From SMWN01 sp965221455 (GTDB taxonomy: Bacteria > Pseudomonadota > Gammaproteobacteria > Eutrophobiales > Eutrophobiaceae), in contig OZ244890.1 of NCBI GenBank assembly GCA_965221455.1, positions 1,178,001 through 1,242,000 of the forward strand: DNA of 64,000 nucleotides, in the 5' to 3' direction. Position numbers and translations under genes: made by a program. Positions 1 to 8,734 of this stretch are shown one piece after another. Numbering within the stretch: position 1 is the stretch's first letter; each line of letters begins with the position of its first letter. Under the pieces are notes generated by a model. It searched no databases, was not told the origin of the DNA, and was given only the letters and a program-made list of their open reading frames with translations.

Positions 1-818
1 GGTTCGGCAATACTCTCCGCGATCAACAAACATTCCATGGTGTTACAAGTTCCGTAGCGTTGTGTTTTGGCGTTGTATGCGATTTTTATCGCCTTATCAA
101 GATCGGCATGGTTATCAATATAAACATGACAGATGCCATCCAGATGTTTAATTATCGGTATGCGTGATTCCTTGCCGACATATTCGATCAGATTCTTGCC
201 GCCTCGAGGGACGATGACATCGATATATTCCGGCATTGTCAGTAGTTCGCTGACTGCTGCACGATCTGTTGTTTCGACCACCTGTACGGCATCACCGGGT
301 AGTCCACAAGCGTCTAGTCCCTCTTTTATGCATGCAGCGATGGCAAGATTTGAATTGCTTGCTTCTGATCCGCCACGTAAAACGGTGGCATTACCGGATT
401 TTAGACAAAGCGCCGCTGCATCTGCAGTCACATTAGGGCGCGACTCGTAAATTATACCGACTACGCCCAGAGGTACGCGCATGCGTCCGACTTTTATTCC
501 CGAAGGCATTTCTTCCATCCTCGAAATCTTGCCTATGGGATCCGGCAATTCAGTCACTTGTCGCAGCCCTTCGGCCATACTTTCTATCCTCGCCGGAGTG
601 AGTTCAAGTCGATCAAGCAAGGCAGCGGAAAGACCGTTAGTTTGGCCGTCTACAAGATCCGGTTTATTGGCCTTAAGTAATTTAGCTTGCGATTTAATAA
701 TCAAATCAGAAATTTTTAATAAAGTATTGTTCTTGATAGCGGTGTCCGTCTTTGCCATAACGAGAGAGGCTGTCTTGGCACGCTTCCCGGTATCTTGCAT
801 GTATTCTTTAATATTCAT
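1..818 (-). CDS. proA: Gamma-glutamyl phosphate reductase, C-terminus cut by window edge
   Basis: ProA reduces gamma-glutamyl phosphate to glutamate-5-semialdehyde with NADPH, the second step of cytoplasmic proline synthesis. The reverse strand reads open from an ATG at 818 to the window edge, about 272 codons, of a protein normally near 417 residues, so the C-terminal third lies outside. Recognisable segments are LGVVGIIYESRPNVTADAAA, the cofactor-binding LRGGSEASNSN, VPRGGKNLIEYV, and the catalytic cysteine stretch YGTCNTMECLL near the cut end. It lies 35 bases downstream of holA on the same strand and probably belongs to the leuS-lptE-holA operon. No frameshift is seen in the visible part. 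Confidence 0.94.
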   Translation of the reverse strand, partial: MNIKEYMQDTGKRAKTASLVMAKTDTAIKNNTLLKISDLIIKSQAKLLKANKPDLVDGQTNGLSAALLDRLELTPARIESMAEGLRQVTELPDPIGKISRMEEMPSGIKVGRMRVPLGVVGIIYESRPNVTADAAALCLKSGNATVLRGGSEASNSNLAIAACIKEGLDACGLPGDAVQVVETTDRAAVSELLTMPEYIDVIVPRGGKNLIEYVGKESRIPIIKHLDGICHVYIDNHADLDKAIKIAYNAKTQRYGTCNTMECLLIAESIAE

Positions 819-853
819 TTTCCTAAAGTTTTTTATCAAGCTTTAATCATCTG

Positions 854-1882
854 TTAAACAGTGGCATTAATGTCATGTCCTGAAAATTTCAGCAGCAAAA
901 CCAATAGCGTGTCCCAGGTATTATGTTTCTCTGCGCTCTTGATGGTTCTTTCCAAAGCATTTGCCTGCTTTAACAATTTATATAACTTTTTCAGGTCGTG
1001 TCTTAGAAGTATAGATTTAATCGCCCGTTTACGTTTGTGATCCCAAACCCGATAATCAAAAAGTAACTTGTCTAGTGTATCGCCATTCTCCAGGCGATAG
1101 CTCATGGCGCACAGTCGTCGATAATCCCACATCAACGCCCCATAAACAGCGATAGGGTCAATGCCTTCGCTTTTCAGTCCGTTTAACATTCTTACCAGCC
1201 GTTTGGCTTCATCGGCGTAGGCACATTCAGCAAGTGAAAACACATCAAAACGTGTGCTGTCTGTGACAGCGGAAAGGACGTCTTTAATCGTGATTTCATC
1301 GTTTTTGACCAGTAAACAAAGTTTATCAATTTCCTGATTTGCTGCGAGCATGTTTCCTTCAACACGATCAGCGATCAGTTGTGCCGCCTCCGCAGTAATG
1401 TGTTTATCCTGTTTTTGCACACGCTGACGGATCCAGCCGGGGAGTCTGTCTGCTTCTATCGGCCAGACTTGCGTTGTTACCCCAATCTTGTCCAGTGATT
1501 TATACCACTTGCTTTTCCGGGTCTGCTTATCCAGGCGATTACTGGTGATGAGTAAAATATTTTCCCCCGCGAGTTGCTCGGCATATTCCGTTAAAATTTT
1601 TCCGCCCTCGCGTCCGGGTTTGCTGGAACCCATGCGTAATTCAATGAGCCGCGTACTGGCGAACAGAGACATGTTGGCGTTTTCCTCGATCAACGTATTC
1701 CAGTCGAAACCTGCTACCACATCAAGTACCACGCGTTCTCCCACGCCTTGTTCCCGGGCTTTGCCTCTGATGAAATCTGCGGCCTCATTGAGTTGTAGCG
1801 GCTCTTCACCACTGATTATGTATATCGGGGAAAGTCCCTTGTGTCTTATTGTGTCGGGTAATTGTTCCACTTTTACCTGCAT
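854..1882 (-). CDS. holA: DNA polymerase III delta subunit
   Basis: HolA (delta) is the clamp-loader subunit that opens the beta sliding clamp during chromosome replication. The 342-residue protein has the family length and the N-terminal signature of the delta AAA-like fold (PIYIISGEEPLQLNEAADFI), followed by the FDVFSLAECAYADEAKR and DPIAVYGALMWDYRRL segments typical of delta. Its ATG shares one base with the lptE stop codon (TAATG), which suggests translational coupling. The order leuS-lptE-holA is common in Gammaproteobacteria. The gene looks intact. Confidence 0.95.
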   Translation of the reverse strand: MQVKVEQLPDTIRHKGLSPIYIISGEEPLQLNEAADFIRGKAREQGVGERVVLDVVAGFDWNTLIEENANMSLFASTRLIELRMGSSKPGREGGKILTEYAEQLAGENILLITSNRLDKQTRKSKWYKSLDKIGVTTQVWPIEADRLPGWIRQRVQKQDKHITAEAAQLIADRVEGNMLAANQEIDKLCLLVKNDEITIKDVLSAVTDSTRFDVFSLAECAYADEAKRLVRMLNGLKSEGIDPIAVYGALMWDYRRLCAMSYRLENGDTLDKLLFDYRVWDHKRKRAIKSILLRHDLKKLYKLLKQANALERTIKSAEKHNTWDTLLVLLLKFSGHDINATV

Positions 1883-2400
1883 TACTGAACCGCAGCACTT
1901 AGCTGCCTGATCACGGATGCAGCAGCCTGCCTGGCGATACTCATTTTCAGTACTGATTCTTCTTCAATTTTGCCTAAAACAGCGCCTTCATCAAAAGTAT
2001 AGTCGCGTGTTGCAGTGACAGGTATGGTGTCGGTCATCATTGTGCTACCATTTTTGCCTGCAATTTTGAGCATGGCATTATAGGTGACTTCGTATTCCTC
2101 CACCTTGCCTGTGGCAGGGGAAACAGATAAAACCCTTGATCTAAAAGATTCATTACTCACCATGATAATGTAGTCAGCGTCGGTTGCGCCGGGAGCTGTT
2201 TTTATGTCAGCGTGCAGTAATTGCCGTTTTATTTCTGCAGCAAGGATGTTGGCGCCTGAAGATTGAATATAGACAGCGGCGTTTTGCAGGGCTTGCAAAT
2301 TTGTTCCTCTGAGCTGAAAACCACAGGCACCCATCCCCGTCAATAAAAAAGCGAGGATTAACACAAAGAGTCTGTTGTATGGCTTGATTGTTAGTATCAT
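1882..2400 (-). CDS. lptE: LPS-assembly lipoprotein LptE
   Basis: LptE is the outer-membrane lipoprotein that plugs LptD and helps insert lipopolysaccharide into the outer leaflet. The 172-residue product starts with a short basic N-terminus and a hydrophobic signal segment ending in a lipobox (MGAC). The family-typical CGFQLRG follows immediately after the lipidated cysteine, near residue 26. The rest is the small alpha/beta LptE fold. It lies 50 bases downstream of leuS and overlaps holA by one base. Its presence implies a double-membraned, LPS-bearing cell. Confidence 0.92.
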   Translation of the reverse strand: MILTIKPYNRLFVLILAFLLTGMGACGFQLRGTNLQALQNAAVYIQSSGANILAAEIKRQLLHADIKTAPGATDADYIIMVSNESFRSRVLSVSPATGKVEEYEVTYNAMLKIAGKNGSTMMTDTIPVTATRDYTFDEGAVLGKIEEESVLKMSIARQAAASVIRQLSAAVQ

Positions 2401-2450
2401 CTGATCTTTCCAATGGAAATTTGTTTATATAATCCTGATGGCCCAGCTTA

Positions 2451-5120
2451 TTATGAAACGACGATATTCACCAGTCGTCCAGGCACAACGATGATCTTTC
2501 CGATGTTTTTTTCGCCTATAAATTTTTGCACGTTCTTGTCGGATAGCGCGGTTTCCTCAATTTGTTTCTGATCTGCATCGATAGACACGGTAATTTTAGC
2601 GCGTAATTTTCCATTCACCTGCACTATCAGTTCCAACTCATTTTGGATGAGTGCAGAGTCATCAACCTTGGGCCAGGCGGCATCAATTATAGATTCAGCG
2701 TGTCCAAATTCACGCCACAAGGCATCGGTGATATGTGGGACAACGGGCGACAGCAACAAAATGGATATTTCCAGGCCTTCTCGCATAATCGCTCGGCCAT
2801 TTTCCGAGTCATCTTTCGCTTGTGACAGGCTATTGCTTAATTCCATTACAGCGGCAATGGCCGTGTTGAAGGTATAACGGCGACCAATGTCATCATTCAC
2901 TTTATTAATAGTGCTGTGAATTTTATAGCGAAGTTTTTTCTGATCTTTTGTTAATTCATTTTTATTCAATCTGGAAATACTGGCTGTTTGCAAATGTTCG
3001 GCTGAGAGTTTCCAAAGCCTTTTCAGGAAACGATAGGCTCCCTCAACGCCAGTGCCAGACCACTCCAGGTTATGTTCAGGTGGTGCGGCAAACATGGTGT
3101 AAAGGCGTACAGTATCGGCACCATAAAGATCGATCAGATTTTGTGGATCGATACCGTTATTCCTGGATTTTGACATCTTTTCGATGCCGCCAATGGTTAC
3201 GGCTTGACCGTCCGGGGCCAATATCGCGCTAACCGGGTAGCCTGTATCGTCATGTTCAACAACGACATCGGCTGGATTGAACCATTCTGTGGAACCGTCA
3301 CTATTTTTACGGTAATAAGTTTTCGCGGTGACCATACCTTGCGTTAACAATTTATTGAAAGGCTCATCGTTTTCCACCAAACCTTCATCTCGCATGAGTT
3401 TGTTAAAAAAGCGGGCGTAAAGTAAATGTAGGATGGCATGCTCAATACCGCCTATATATTGGTCGACAGGCAACCAGTATTTAGCACGTTCGTCCAACAT
3501 TGACTCCGTCGCATCCGGACAGCAATAACGGGCGTAATACCAACTGGATTCGAGGAAAGTATCAAAAGTGTCCGTTTCACGTACTTCGTTATTGTCGAGA
3601 TTGTAAAATTCCGGCATTTTTTTGAGTGGAGAGCCTGAGCCATCAACAACAACATCTTCGGGTAGACGAACGGGAAATTCAGCAACCGTTTTCGTATTGC
3701 CTTCGGCATCTTTAGTAACAGGAATTGGACACCCCCAATAGCGTTGGCGGGAAATACCCCAGTCACGCAGGCGATAATTTATTTTTTTTCTTCCTTTCCC
3801 CCGTGTTTCAAGCCAATCGGCAATCGCAGTAAATGCGGTTTCCGACTTCATGCCATCGAACTGACCGGAATTAGTCAATATACCGTATCTGGTATCAGGT
3901 AATTTTTCCTCTACCTTTTTTTGTGCCTCGATAGACTCCCTGTCTTTGTCTGTTACAGAGTCTTTGGTTTTGTCAGGGTTATCCGCAGAAGGGATGCCAT
4001 TGTTCAGTGCTTTCTCGAATGCTGATAACTCAAGTGACTTGATGACTCGTTTAATAGGCAGACCATGTTTTTTTGCAAATTCATAGTCACGGGTATCATG
4101 CCCAGGTACAGCCATTACTGCGCCTGTGCCGTAGTCCATAAGAACAAAATTGGCCGCATACAACGGTACGGCTTCACCGCTAACCGGGTGAATAACACTG
4201 GATCCCAGGGCAAATCCTTTTTTCTCCATAGTTTCTATTTCGGCTTCGGTAACCCCGCCTTTCTTACACTCTTCCGCGAAGGCCGCCAACTCAGGATTGG
4301 ATTCAGCGGCACTCAAGCTGAGAGGGTGTTCAGCAGCAACAGCAACATAGGTGACACCCATCAAAGTATCAGGACGGGTGGTGTAAATTTCGATCTTGTC
4401 TTCGCTGTTTTCAAGCTGAAAATTTATTTGTACACCTTCTGAGCGGCCGATCCAATTACGTTGTTGTGTCAATACGCGTTCCGGCCAACCTGAAAGTTTG
4501 TCTAAATCGTCCAGCAACTCTTGTGCATAATCGGTGATTCGGAGAAACCATTGCTCAATATTTCGTTTTTCCACAATAACACCCGAGCGCCAACCTTTGC
4601 CGTCAATGACTTGTTCATTCGCCAGTACAGTCTGGTCAAGCGGATCCCAATTGACAGAAGCAGTTTTGCGATAGGCTAAACCCTTATCTATCAAACGAGA
4701 AAATAACCATTGTTCCCATTTGTAATAATCAGGATTGCAGGTGGCCAATTCGCGATCCCAATCATAAGCGAAACCCAGGCGTTGCAACTGTGTTTTCATA
4801 TATTCGATATTTAAACGTGTCCACTCAGCAGGCGGCATACCGCTATTTATCGCTGCATTTTCTGCGGGGAGTCCGAAGGCATCCCATCCCATGGGTTGCA
4901 TGACATTTTTGCCTAGCATACGCTGATAACGGGAGATGACATCGCCGATGGTGTAATTTCTGACGTGTCCCATATGCAATTTACCGCTGGGGTAGGGAAA
5001 CATGGACAAGCAGTAAAATTTTTCCTGATCTGGATTTTCTGTCGCTTTAAAAGACTTTTTATCTGCCCAGCTTGATTGAACTTGTGTTTCTATACTTGAG
5101 GGATCGTAACGCTCATCCAT
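2451..5120 (-). CDS. leuS: Leucyl-tRNA synthetase
   Basis: LeuS attaches leucine to tRNA-Leu and edits misacylated tRNA. This is a class Ia synthetase with the HIGH-type motif (HMGH in PSGKLHMGHVRNYTIGD) near residue 50 and KMSKS (EKMSKSRNNG) in the C-terminal catalytic half. The connective editing domain includes GTGAVMAVPGHDTRDYEFA. At 889 residues it is about 30 longer than usual. The extra length is a charged stretch rich in D, K and E between the editing domain and RYGILTNSGQFDG, where E. coli has a shorter linker. It heads the leuS-lptE-holA-proA operon. Confidence 0.98.
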   Translation of the reverse strand: MDERYDPSSIETQVQSSWADKKSFKATENPDQEKFYCLSMFPYPSGKLHMGHVRNYTIGDVISRYQRMLGKNVMQPMGWDAFGLPAENAAINSGMPPAEWTRLNIEYMKTQLQRLGFAYDWDRELATCNPDYYKWEQWLFSRLIDKGLAYRKTASVNWDPLDQTVLANEQVIDGKGWRSGVIVEKRNIEQWFLRITDYAQELLDDLDKLSGWPERVLTQQRNWIGRSEGVQINFQLENSEDKIEIYTTRPDTLMGVTYVAVAAEHPLSLSAAESNPELAAFAEECKKGGVTEAEIETMEKKGFALGSSVIHPVSGEAVPLYAANFVLMDYGTGAVMAVPGHDTRDYEFAKKHGLPIKRVIKSLELSAFEKALNNGIPSADNPDKTKDSVTDKDRESIEAQKKVEEKLPDTRYGILTNSGQFDGMKSETAFTAIADWLETRGKGRKKINYRLRDWGISRQRYWGCPIPVTKDAEGNTKTVAEFPVRLPEDVVVDGSGSPLKKMPEFYNLDNNEVRETDTFDTFLESSWYYARYCCPDATESMLDERAKYWLPVDQYIGGIEHAILHLLYARFFNKLMRDEGLVENDEPFNKLLTQGMVTAKTYYRKNSDGSTEWFNPADVVVEHDDTGYPVSAILAPDGQAVTIGGIEKMSKSRNNGIDPQNLIDLYGADTVRLYTMFAAPPEHNLEWSGTGVEGAYRFLKRLWKLSAEHLQTASISRLNKNELTKDQKKLRYKIHSTINKVNDDIGRRYTFNTAIAAVMELSNSLSQAKDDSENGRAIMREGLEISILLLSPVVPHITDALWREFGHAESIIDAAWPKVDDSALIQNELELIVQVNGKLRAKITVSIDADQKQIEETALSDKNVQKFIGEKNIGKIIVVPGRLVNIVVS

Positions 5121-5329
5121 ATGTTGTAAATGGTATTCTTGCCTGTTATTAAAGGCGCAAGGATACAGTAGAGGGACAGGTTCTCACAAGGAGTGCGGCA
5201 AACCATTGTGAGCGGAAATTCCTGTGTTTTTGACACTATTTATGACCACCAGGGACGGATGAAAATACAGGAACAATTTTTCACCTGTATAATTATCGCC
5301 CCCTACCCGTACTTCTTGATCTCAACGAG

Positions 5330-5360
5330 ACAAGGCCTCCCTGGTATAAGGAGGCCTTGT
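5330..5360 (-). terminator. Inverted repeat, probable terminator after the HhH gene
   Basis: An 11-bp perfect inverted repeat (ACAAGGCCTCC / GGAGGCCTTGT) with a 9-base loop lies 19 bases past the stop of the helix-hairpin-helix gene and upstream of leuS. No good U-run follows on either strand, so termination is inferred from position and stem strength. Confidence 0.55.
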
Positions 5361-5378
5361 TCCTGTAATGCAAACAGT

Positions 5379-5660
5379 TTACTCGTCTTCCAGGGACTCG
5401 TCTTCCAGGATCAGATTTCCCGTATTTTTCTCAACAATAGAGGGGCCAACGCCTTTAACCTCGGCGAGAGCGTCTATGGATTTAAAAGGACCATGTTTTT
5501 CACGGTAGGCGATGATGGCTTCCGCCCGTTTCTCGCCAACTCCTTTTATTGAAGACATTAATGTTTCTTTATCGGCAGTATTAATATTAACTGTATCAGC
5601 GAAGACCAAGATCGGGATAAAGAGACATACAGAAAGGATTAGTTTTTTAAATATTTCCAT
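5379..5660 (-). CDS. Secreted helix-hairpin-helix (ComEA-like) small protein
   Basis: A 93-residue protein with an N-terminal signal segment ending near VFADT, followed by a ComEA-type tandem helix-hairpin-helix domain: VNINTADKETL, then IKGVGEKRAEAIIAYR and VKGVGPSIVEK. The two GVG turns are the DNA-backbone contacts of the fold. The tail is acidic (EDESLEDE). ComEA-type proteins bind incoming DNA in the periplasm of competent bacteria, but stand-alone short versions are widespread and their role is often unproven. It sits alone upstream of leuS on the same strand, separated from it by the stem at 5330-5360. Confidence 0.85.
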   Translation of the reverse strand: MEIFKKLILSVCLFIPILVFADTVNINTADKETLMSSIKGVGEKRAEAIIAYREKHGPFKSIDALAEVKGVGPSIVEKNTGNLILEDESLEDE

Positions 5661-5826
5661 ATCTATTCTCCTAGAATTTATAATTAAGTTTCCTTGTAAC
5701 TACATTGCCTTGTAGCTGACACATATCCTACTGCAGGCGTGTAATTTTTAAAATACGCCAAATGAGGTATTATCATATACTGACGAGTATTTATTCCTTC
5801 ATGGATTGAAATTTTTCTTGTTCCAT

Positions 5827-6555
5827 TTAACGCCAATATCTTACGTTAATCTTGTCAGCATCATGAACCATGCAAGCCATATAATCATCATTGATGAGCA
5901 AGTTGAGTGCTGACCATGATCGTGTACAGGGTTTGTGTAAAGTTATTTTTGGTTTTTTTACCCCGGGATCGACGGTGACATCAAATGTATCCAAACCATA
6001 GGCGATACCGTTACCTGTTGCCTTGATGAATGCCTCTTTGCGTGTCCAGCATGCGTAAAATGCTTTTGCTTTGGACGATGCTGAGTAATGATTGAATTCT
6101 GATTGTTCCGCTTTCGAAAAAAAGCGAGAGACTAATGCTTGATGATCCACCTCATGATTTATTTTTTCCACGTCAATACCAATATCACATTTTCGTGATA
6201 TAGCGATTAGGGCAATATCATTTGAATGGGAAATATTAAAAGAGATATCGACATACCGGGATGGTTCCTCCAGAACGGGCTTTCCATATTCCAGGTATTT
6301 AAATTTGAATACAGATGGATCGGCTTCAGTCAGCAAGCCTAAATATTTGCGCAGGCTGCCTTTGGTAATAATGTATTGTTTTTTCTTGCCCTCGATTTTG
6401 AGTTTTTCTACACGTTTCAGTTCATCTTCTGCAAGTATCGAATAAAATTCGTCGGTGTTGTCTGATAGTTTTTTTAAATCACAGAGCCATACGTCAATAT
6501 TTTCCGAAGATAGACTTAATGAGTCAGGTGATGGTTGCCAGAGTTCAGTCATCAC
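5827..6555 (-). CDS. 4'-phosphopantetheinyl transferase, Sfp/PfaE type
   Basis: Transfers the phosphopantetheine arm from CoA to acyl carrier protein domains. The 242-residue length and motifs fit the Sfp superfamily: FNISHSND, the magnesium-binding IGIDVEK, and WTRKEAFIKATGNGI. A PPTase next to a PfaC-type synthase recalls PfaE, which activates the ACP repeats of polyunsaturated fatty acid synthases. The ACP-bearing PfaA is not in the window, so the substrate is inferred. It is on the same strand as the ole-pfaC cluster but separated by the cNMP-binding gene and may have its own promoter. Confidence 0.9.
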   Translation of the reverse strand: MMTELWQPSPDSLSLSSENIDVWLCDLKKLSDNTDEFYSILAEDELKRVEKLKIEGKKKQYIITKGSLRKYLGLLTEADPSVFKFKYLEYGKPVLEEPSRYVDISFNISHSNDIALIAISRKCDIGIDVEKINHEVDHQALVSRFFSKAEQSEFNHYSASSKAKAFYACWTRKEAFIKATGNGIAYGLDTFDVTVDPGVKKPKITLHKPCTRSWSALNLLINDDYMACMVHDADKINVRYWR

Positions 6556-6632
6556 AACGAGACTTCATTTTTTTGTTCATCATGGTTCCCTGTGTACACA
6601 CGCAATGACGATATCAGGTGAATTAAGGTAAT

Positions 6633-7517
6633 TTATTTAAGTATCCGTCTTTTCTTCAGGAGATCTTTATGAGTCTGTTGGAGTTTGGCGCCAATCTTGA
6701 CGTTACGGTTATGCATAGCGAGGAAGTATCGCTTGGGGATCCTGGCCATGATGGACTCTTCTTTTGCTTTCACGAAGGCGTTACTCTTGCCGGAGCTGCC
6801 AGGCAGGAGAGCCTGCTCCCCGAATAACCTGCCACAATCCAGGTTGGCGAGTACGATAACATTGCCTTTCTCATCGACATTGAATACCTCAACTGAGCCT
6901 TTGTGGATGACATAGAGATATTTGTTTTTTTGAAATTTTTTGATAATGACATCGCCTGCGGAAAATGTGACGGTTTCGCTCCAGTATTCAAGTCTCTCGA
7001 GTTCATGATTGGTAAGGTTCTTGAAAAAAGGTATGGTCATGATTGTTGTTCGGATATTATTGATGCTGAATTCTTCGCCTTTTATCTCTTGTATATCAGG
7101 TGTCGCACCACTTTTTTGTTCTTCACTGTCTCGCAGAGCATGTAATACATGTTTTTTTGCAATACGGAAAACCCTGGCTTTATAGAGTACTCTGACGCTG
7201 GCATTTCTTTTCCCGGTGCTGCCCGGTAGCAGTGCCTGTTCACCGAAAAAATCTCCAGCTCTTAGTTTTGCGAGAACCACTTCACGAACTGAAGAGGGGG
7301 CACTATTATTACGCACAATAACTTCCAGACGACCTTGCAGGAGGATATACATACAATCTGCATCTTCACCTTCACCCACGACCACCTCACGATGCGTATA
7401 TTTTTCCACCGCATTATCAGGCGCATTGACGATGTCCTCCAACTCATCACTGTCAAGTGATTCGAAGACAGGGATCCTGCTTAACAATGCCGGTGCAAGA
7501 GTTACACTGGAGTTCAT
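6633..7517 (-). CDS. Tandem cyclic-nucleotide-binding-domain protein
   Basis: The 294-residue protein contains two cNMP-binding beta-roll domains, at about residues 10-130 and 160-285. Each carries the family pattern: GEDADCMYILLQGRLEV then GDFFGEQALLPGSTGKRNASVR in the first half, and YLYVIHKGSVEVF then GRLFGEQALLPGSSGKSNAFV in the second. The phosphate-binding FGEQALLPG is present in both. There is no DNA-binding helix-turn-helix, so it is not a CRP-type regulator by itself. It looks like the regulatory part of a kinase or a stand-alone sensor. Its link to the flanking lipid genes is only positional. Confidence 0.85.
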   Translation of the reverse strand: MNSSVTLAPALLSRIPVFESLDSDELEDIVNAPDNAVEKYTHREVVVGEGEDADCMYILLQGRLEVIVRNNSAPSSVREVVLAKLRAGDFFGEQALLPGSTGKRNASVRVLYKARVFRIAKKHVLHALRDSEEQKSGATPDIQEIKGEEFSINNIRTTIMTIPFFKNLTNHELERLEYWSETVTFSAGDVIIKKFQKNKYLYVIHKGSVEVFNVDEKGNVIVLANLDCGRLFGEQALLPGSSGKSNAFVKAKEESIMARIPKRYFLAMHNRNVKIGAKLQQTHKDLLKKRRILK

Positions 7518-7744
7518 TACTTATATCTCACTTGAATATGGCCAGGCCAACTCACTGTATTTTATAAATTATTGTTTACTGATCAAGAGTTAATGAGACA
7601 AGTGGAAGAAAATTTGCGTGATACATTAATACCGATGAGATATTGGTATGTTCGGTGAGTGTGGTATACATCAGTCTCGTATTTCCACGCCTTGCTCCAT
7701 TAACCATAAACAAGGGCAGGAGGCAATTGAATGACATATATCGC

Positions 7745-8734
7745 TTATGCCTTGAATGACAACTTTAATCTTTCCAGACCGTTATCCATGCTGATAACGG
7801 GACGATAGGAAAAATCTCGTTTAGCCGCACTGAGATCGTAGTAATGATCACAGGAGAGTTGTGTAGCGATAAAACGAGTCATGACGGGTTCATCATCAAG
7901 ATTAAGAACCTTATAAAACAATTCCATTAACAACCCAACGATGTAAGCGATTTGTGTTGGTACGGTTTTGGTAACTGATGCAAGATCAAACGTCATTAGT
8001 ATTCTATTGATTAACTCTGCCATCGGTAGTGGTTCACCATTACTGACAAAGTATGCTTTTCCTGCACAGTTAGCATCATTCACCAAGTCTTCCGCCGCAA
8101 GGACGTGTGCCAGGGCTGCATTATCCACATAGGTGGAATCGACCAGGTTTTTTTGTTTGCCGACCAGGCGTAACTTTCCTGTTTTGGCACGTTCGATAAT
8201 TCTTGGGACCAGATGAGGATCACCAGGTCCCCAAATTAAATGCGGTCGCAAAGCCACGGTTAATAGTGAACTGCAATTTGCTTCAAGGATCATTTGTTCG
8301 GCTAAAGCCTTGGTTTTTTGATAAGCCGTCAGGAAGTGTTTAGGGTAAGGAGTTGATTCGTTGATGTTTTTTTCGTCATGCCCGTCAAAAACGACGCTTG
8401 GCGAACTTGTATAGACCAACTTTTGTATGTGATGTGTTCGACAGGCTTCAAGAATATTTTCAGTGCCGACGACATTACATTGATAATAATCATCATATTT
8501 ACCCCAAACACCCGCTTTAGCAGCCACGTGAAACACGATATCACAATCTTGTGCAGCATTTGTGACGGTGGTTTGATCACTAATATCACCACGCATGATA
8601 TCGACTCCGAGTTCTTTCAAGTCAGGACTATCTGAACGTTGCAAGCTACGGACGGATATGCCTTTATCGAGCAACATGCGGATAATACTGGAGCCGAGAA
8701 AACCGCCGCCGCCGGTGACCAAAGCTTTTTTCAT
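7745..8734 (-). CDS. oleD: NAD(P)-dependent 2-alkyl-3-oxoalkanoate reductase, OleD-like
   Basis: OleD reduces the beta-keto acid made by OleA to a beta-hydroxy acid. The 329-residue extended SDR/3-beta-HSD-type protein has the N-terminal nucleotide motif GGGGFLGSS, the catalytic YQKTK, and RPHLIWGPGDPHLVPRI. The start ATG overlaps the oleC stop by four bases (ATGA), showing operon organisation. It is the last gene of the cluster. The ole assignment rests on the company of OleC, OleB and OleA; taken alone it would be called an NAD-dependent epimerase. Confidence 0.85.
   Translation of the reverse strand: MKKALVTGGGGFLGSSIIRMLLDKGISVRSLQRSDSPDLKELGVDIMRGDISDQTTVTNAAQDCDIVFHVAAKAGVWGKYDDYYQCNVVGTENILEACRTHHIQKLVYTSSPSVVFDGHDEKNINESTPYPKHFLTAYQKTKALAEQMILEANCSSLLTVALRPHLIWGPGDPHLVPRIIERAKTGKLRLVGKQKNLVDSTYVDNAALAHVLAAEDLVNDANCAGKAYFVSNGEPLPMAELINRILMTFDLASVTKTVPTQIAYIVGLLMELFYKVLNLDDEPVMTRFIATQLSCDHYYDLSAAKRDFSYRPVISMDNGLERLKLSFKA

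Noticed and set aside
1..846. Plus-strand open frames at 133-450 and 481-846
   Set aside because: They lie opposite proA, whose minus-strand frame is continuous and clearly recognisable.
5121..5378. Possible T-box or other aminoacyl-tRNA synthetase leader before leuS
   Set aside because: No T-box core or specifier-loop-like sequence is visible, and such leaders are not expected in this type of organism. Only the terminator-like stem is supported.
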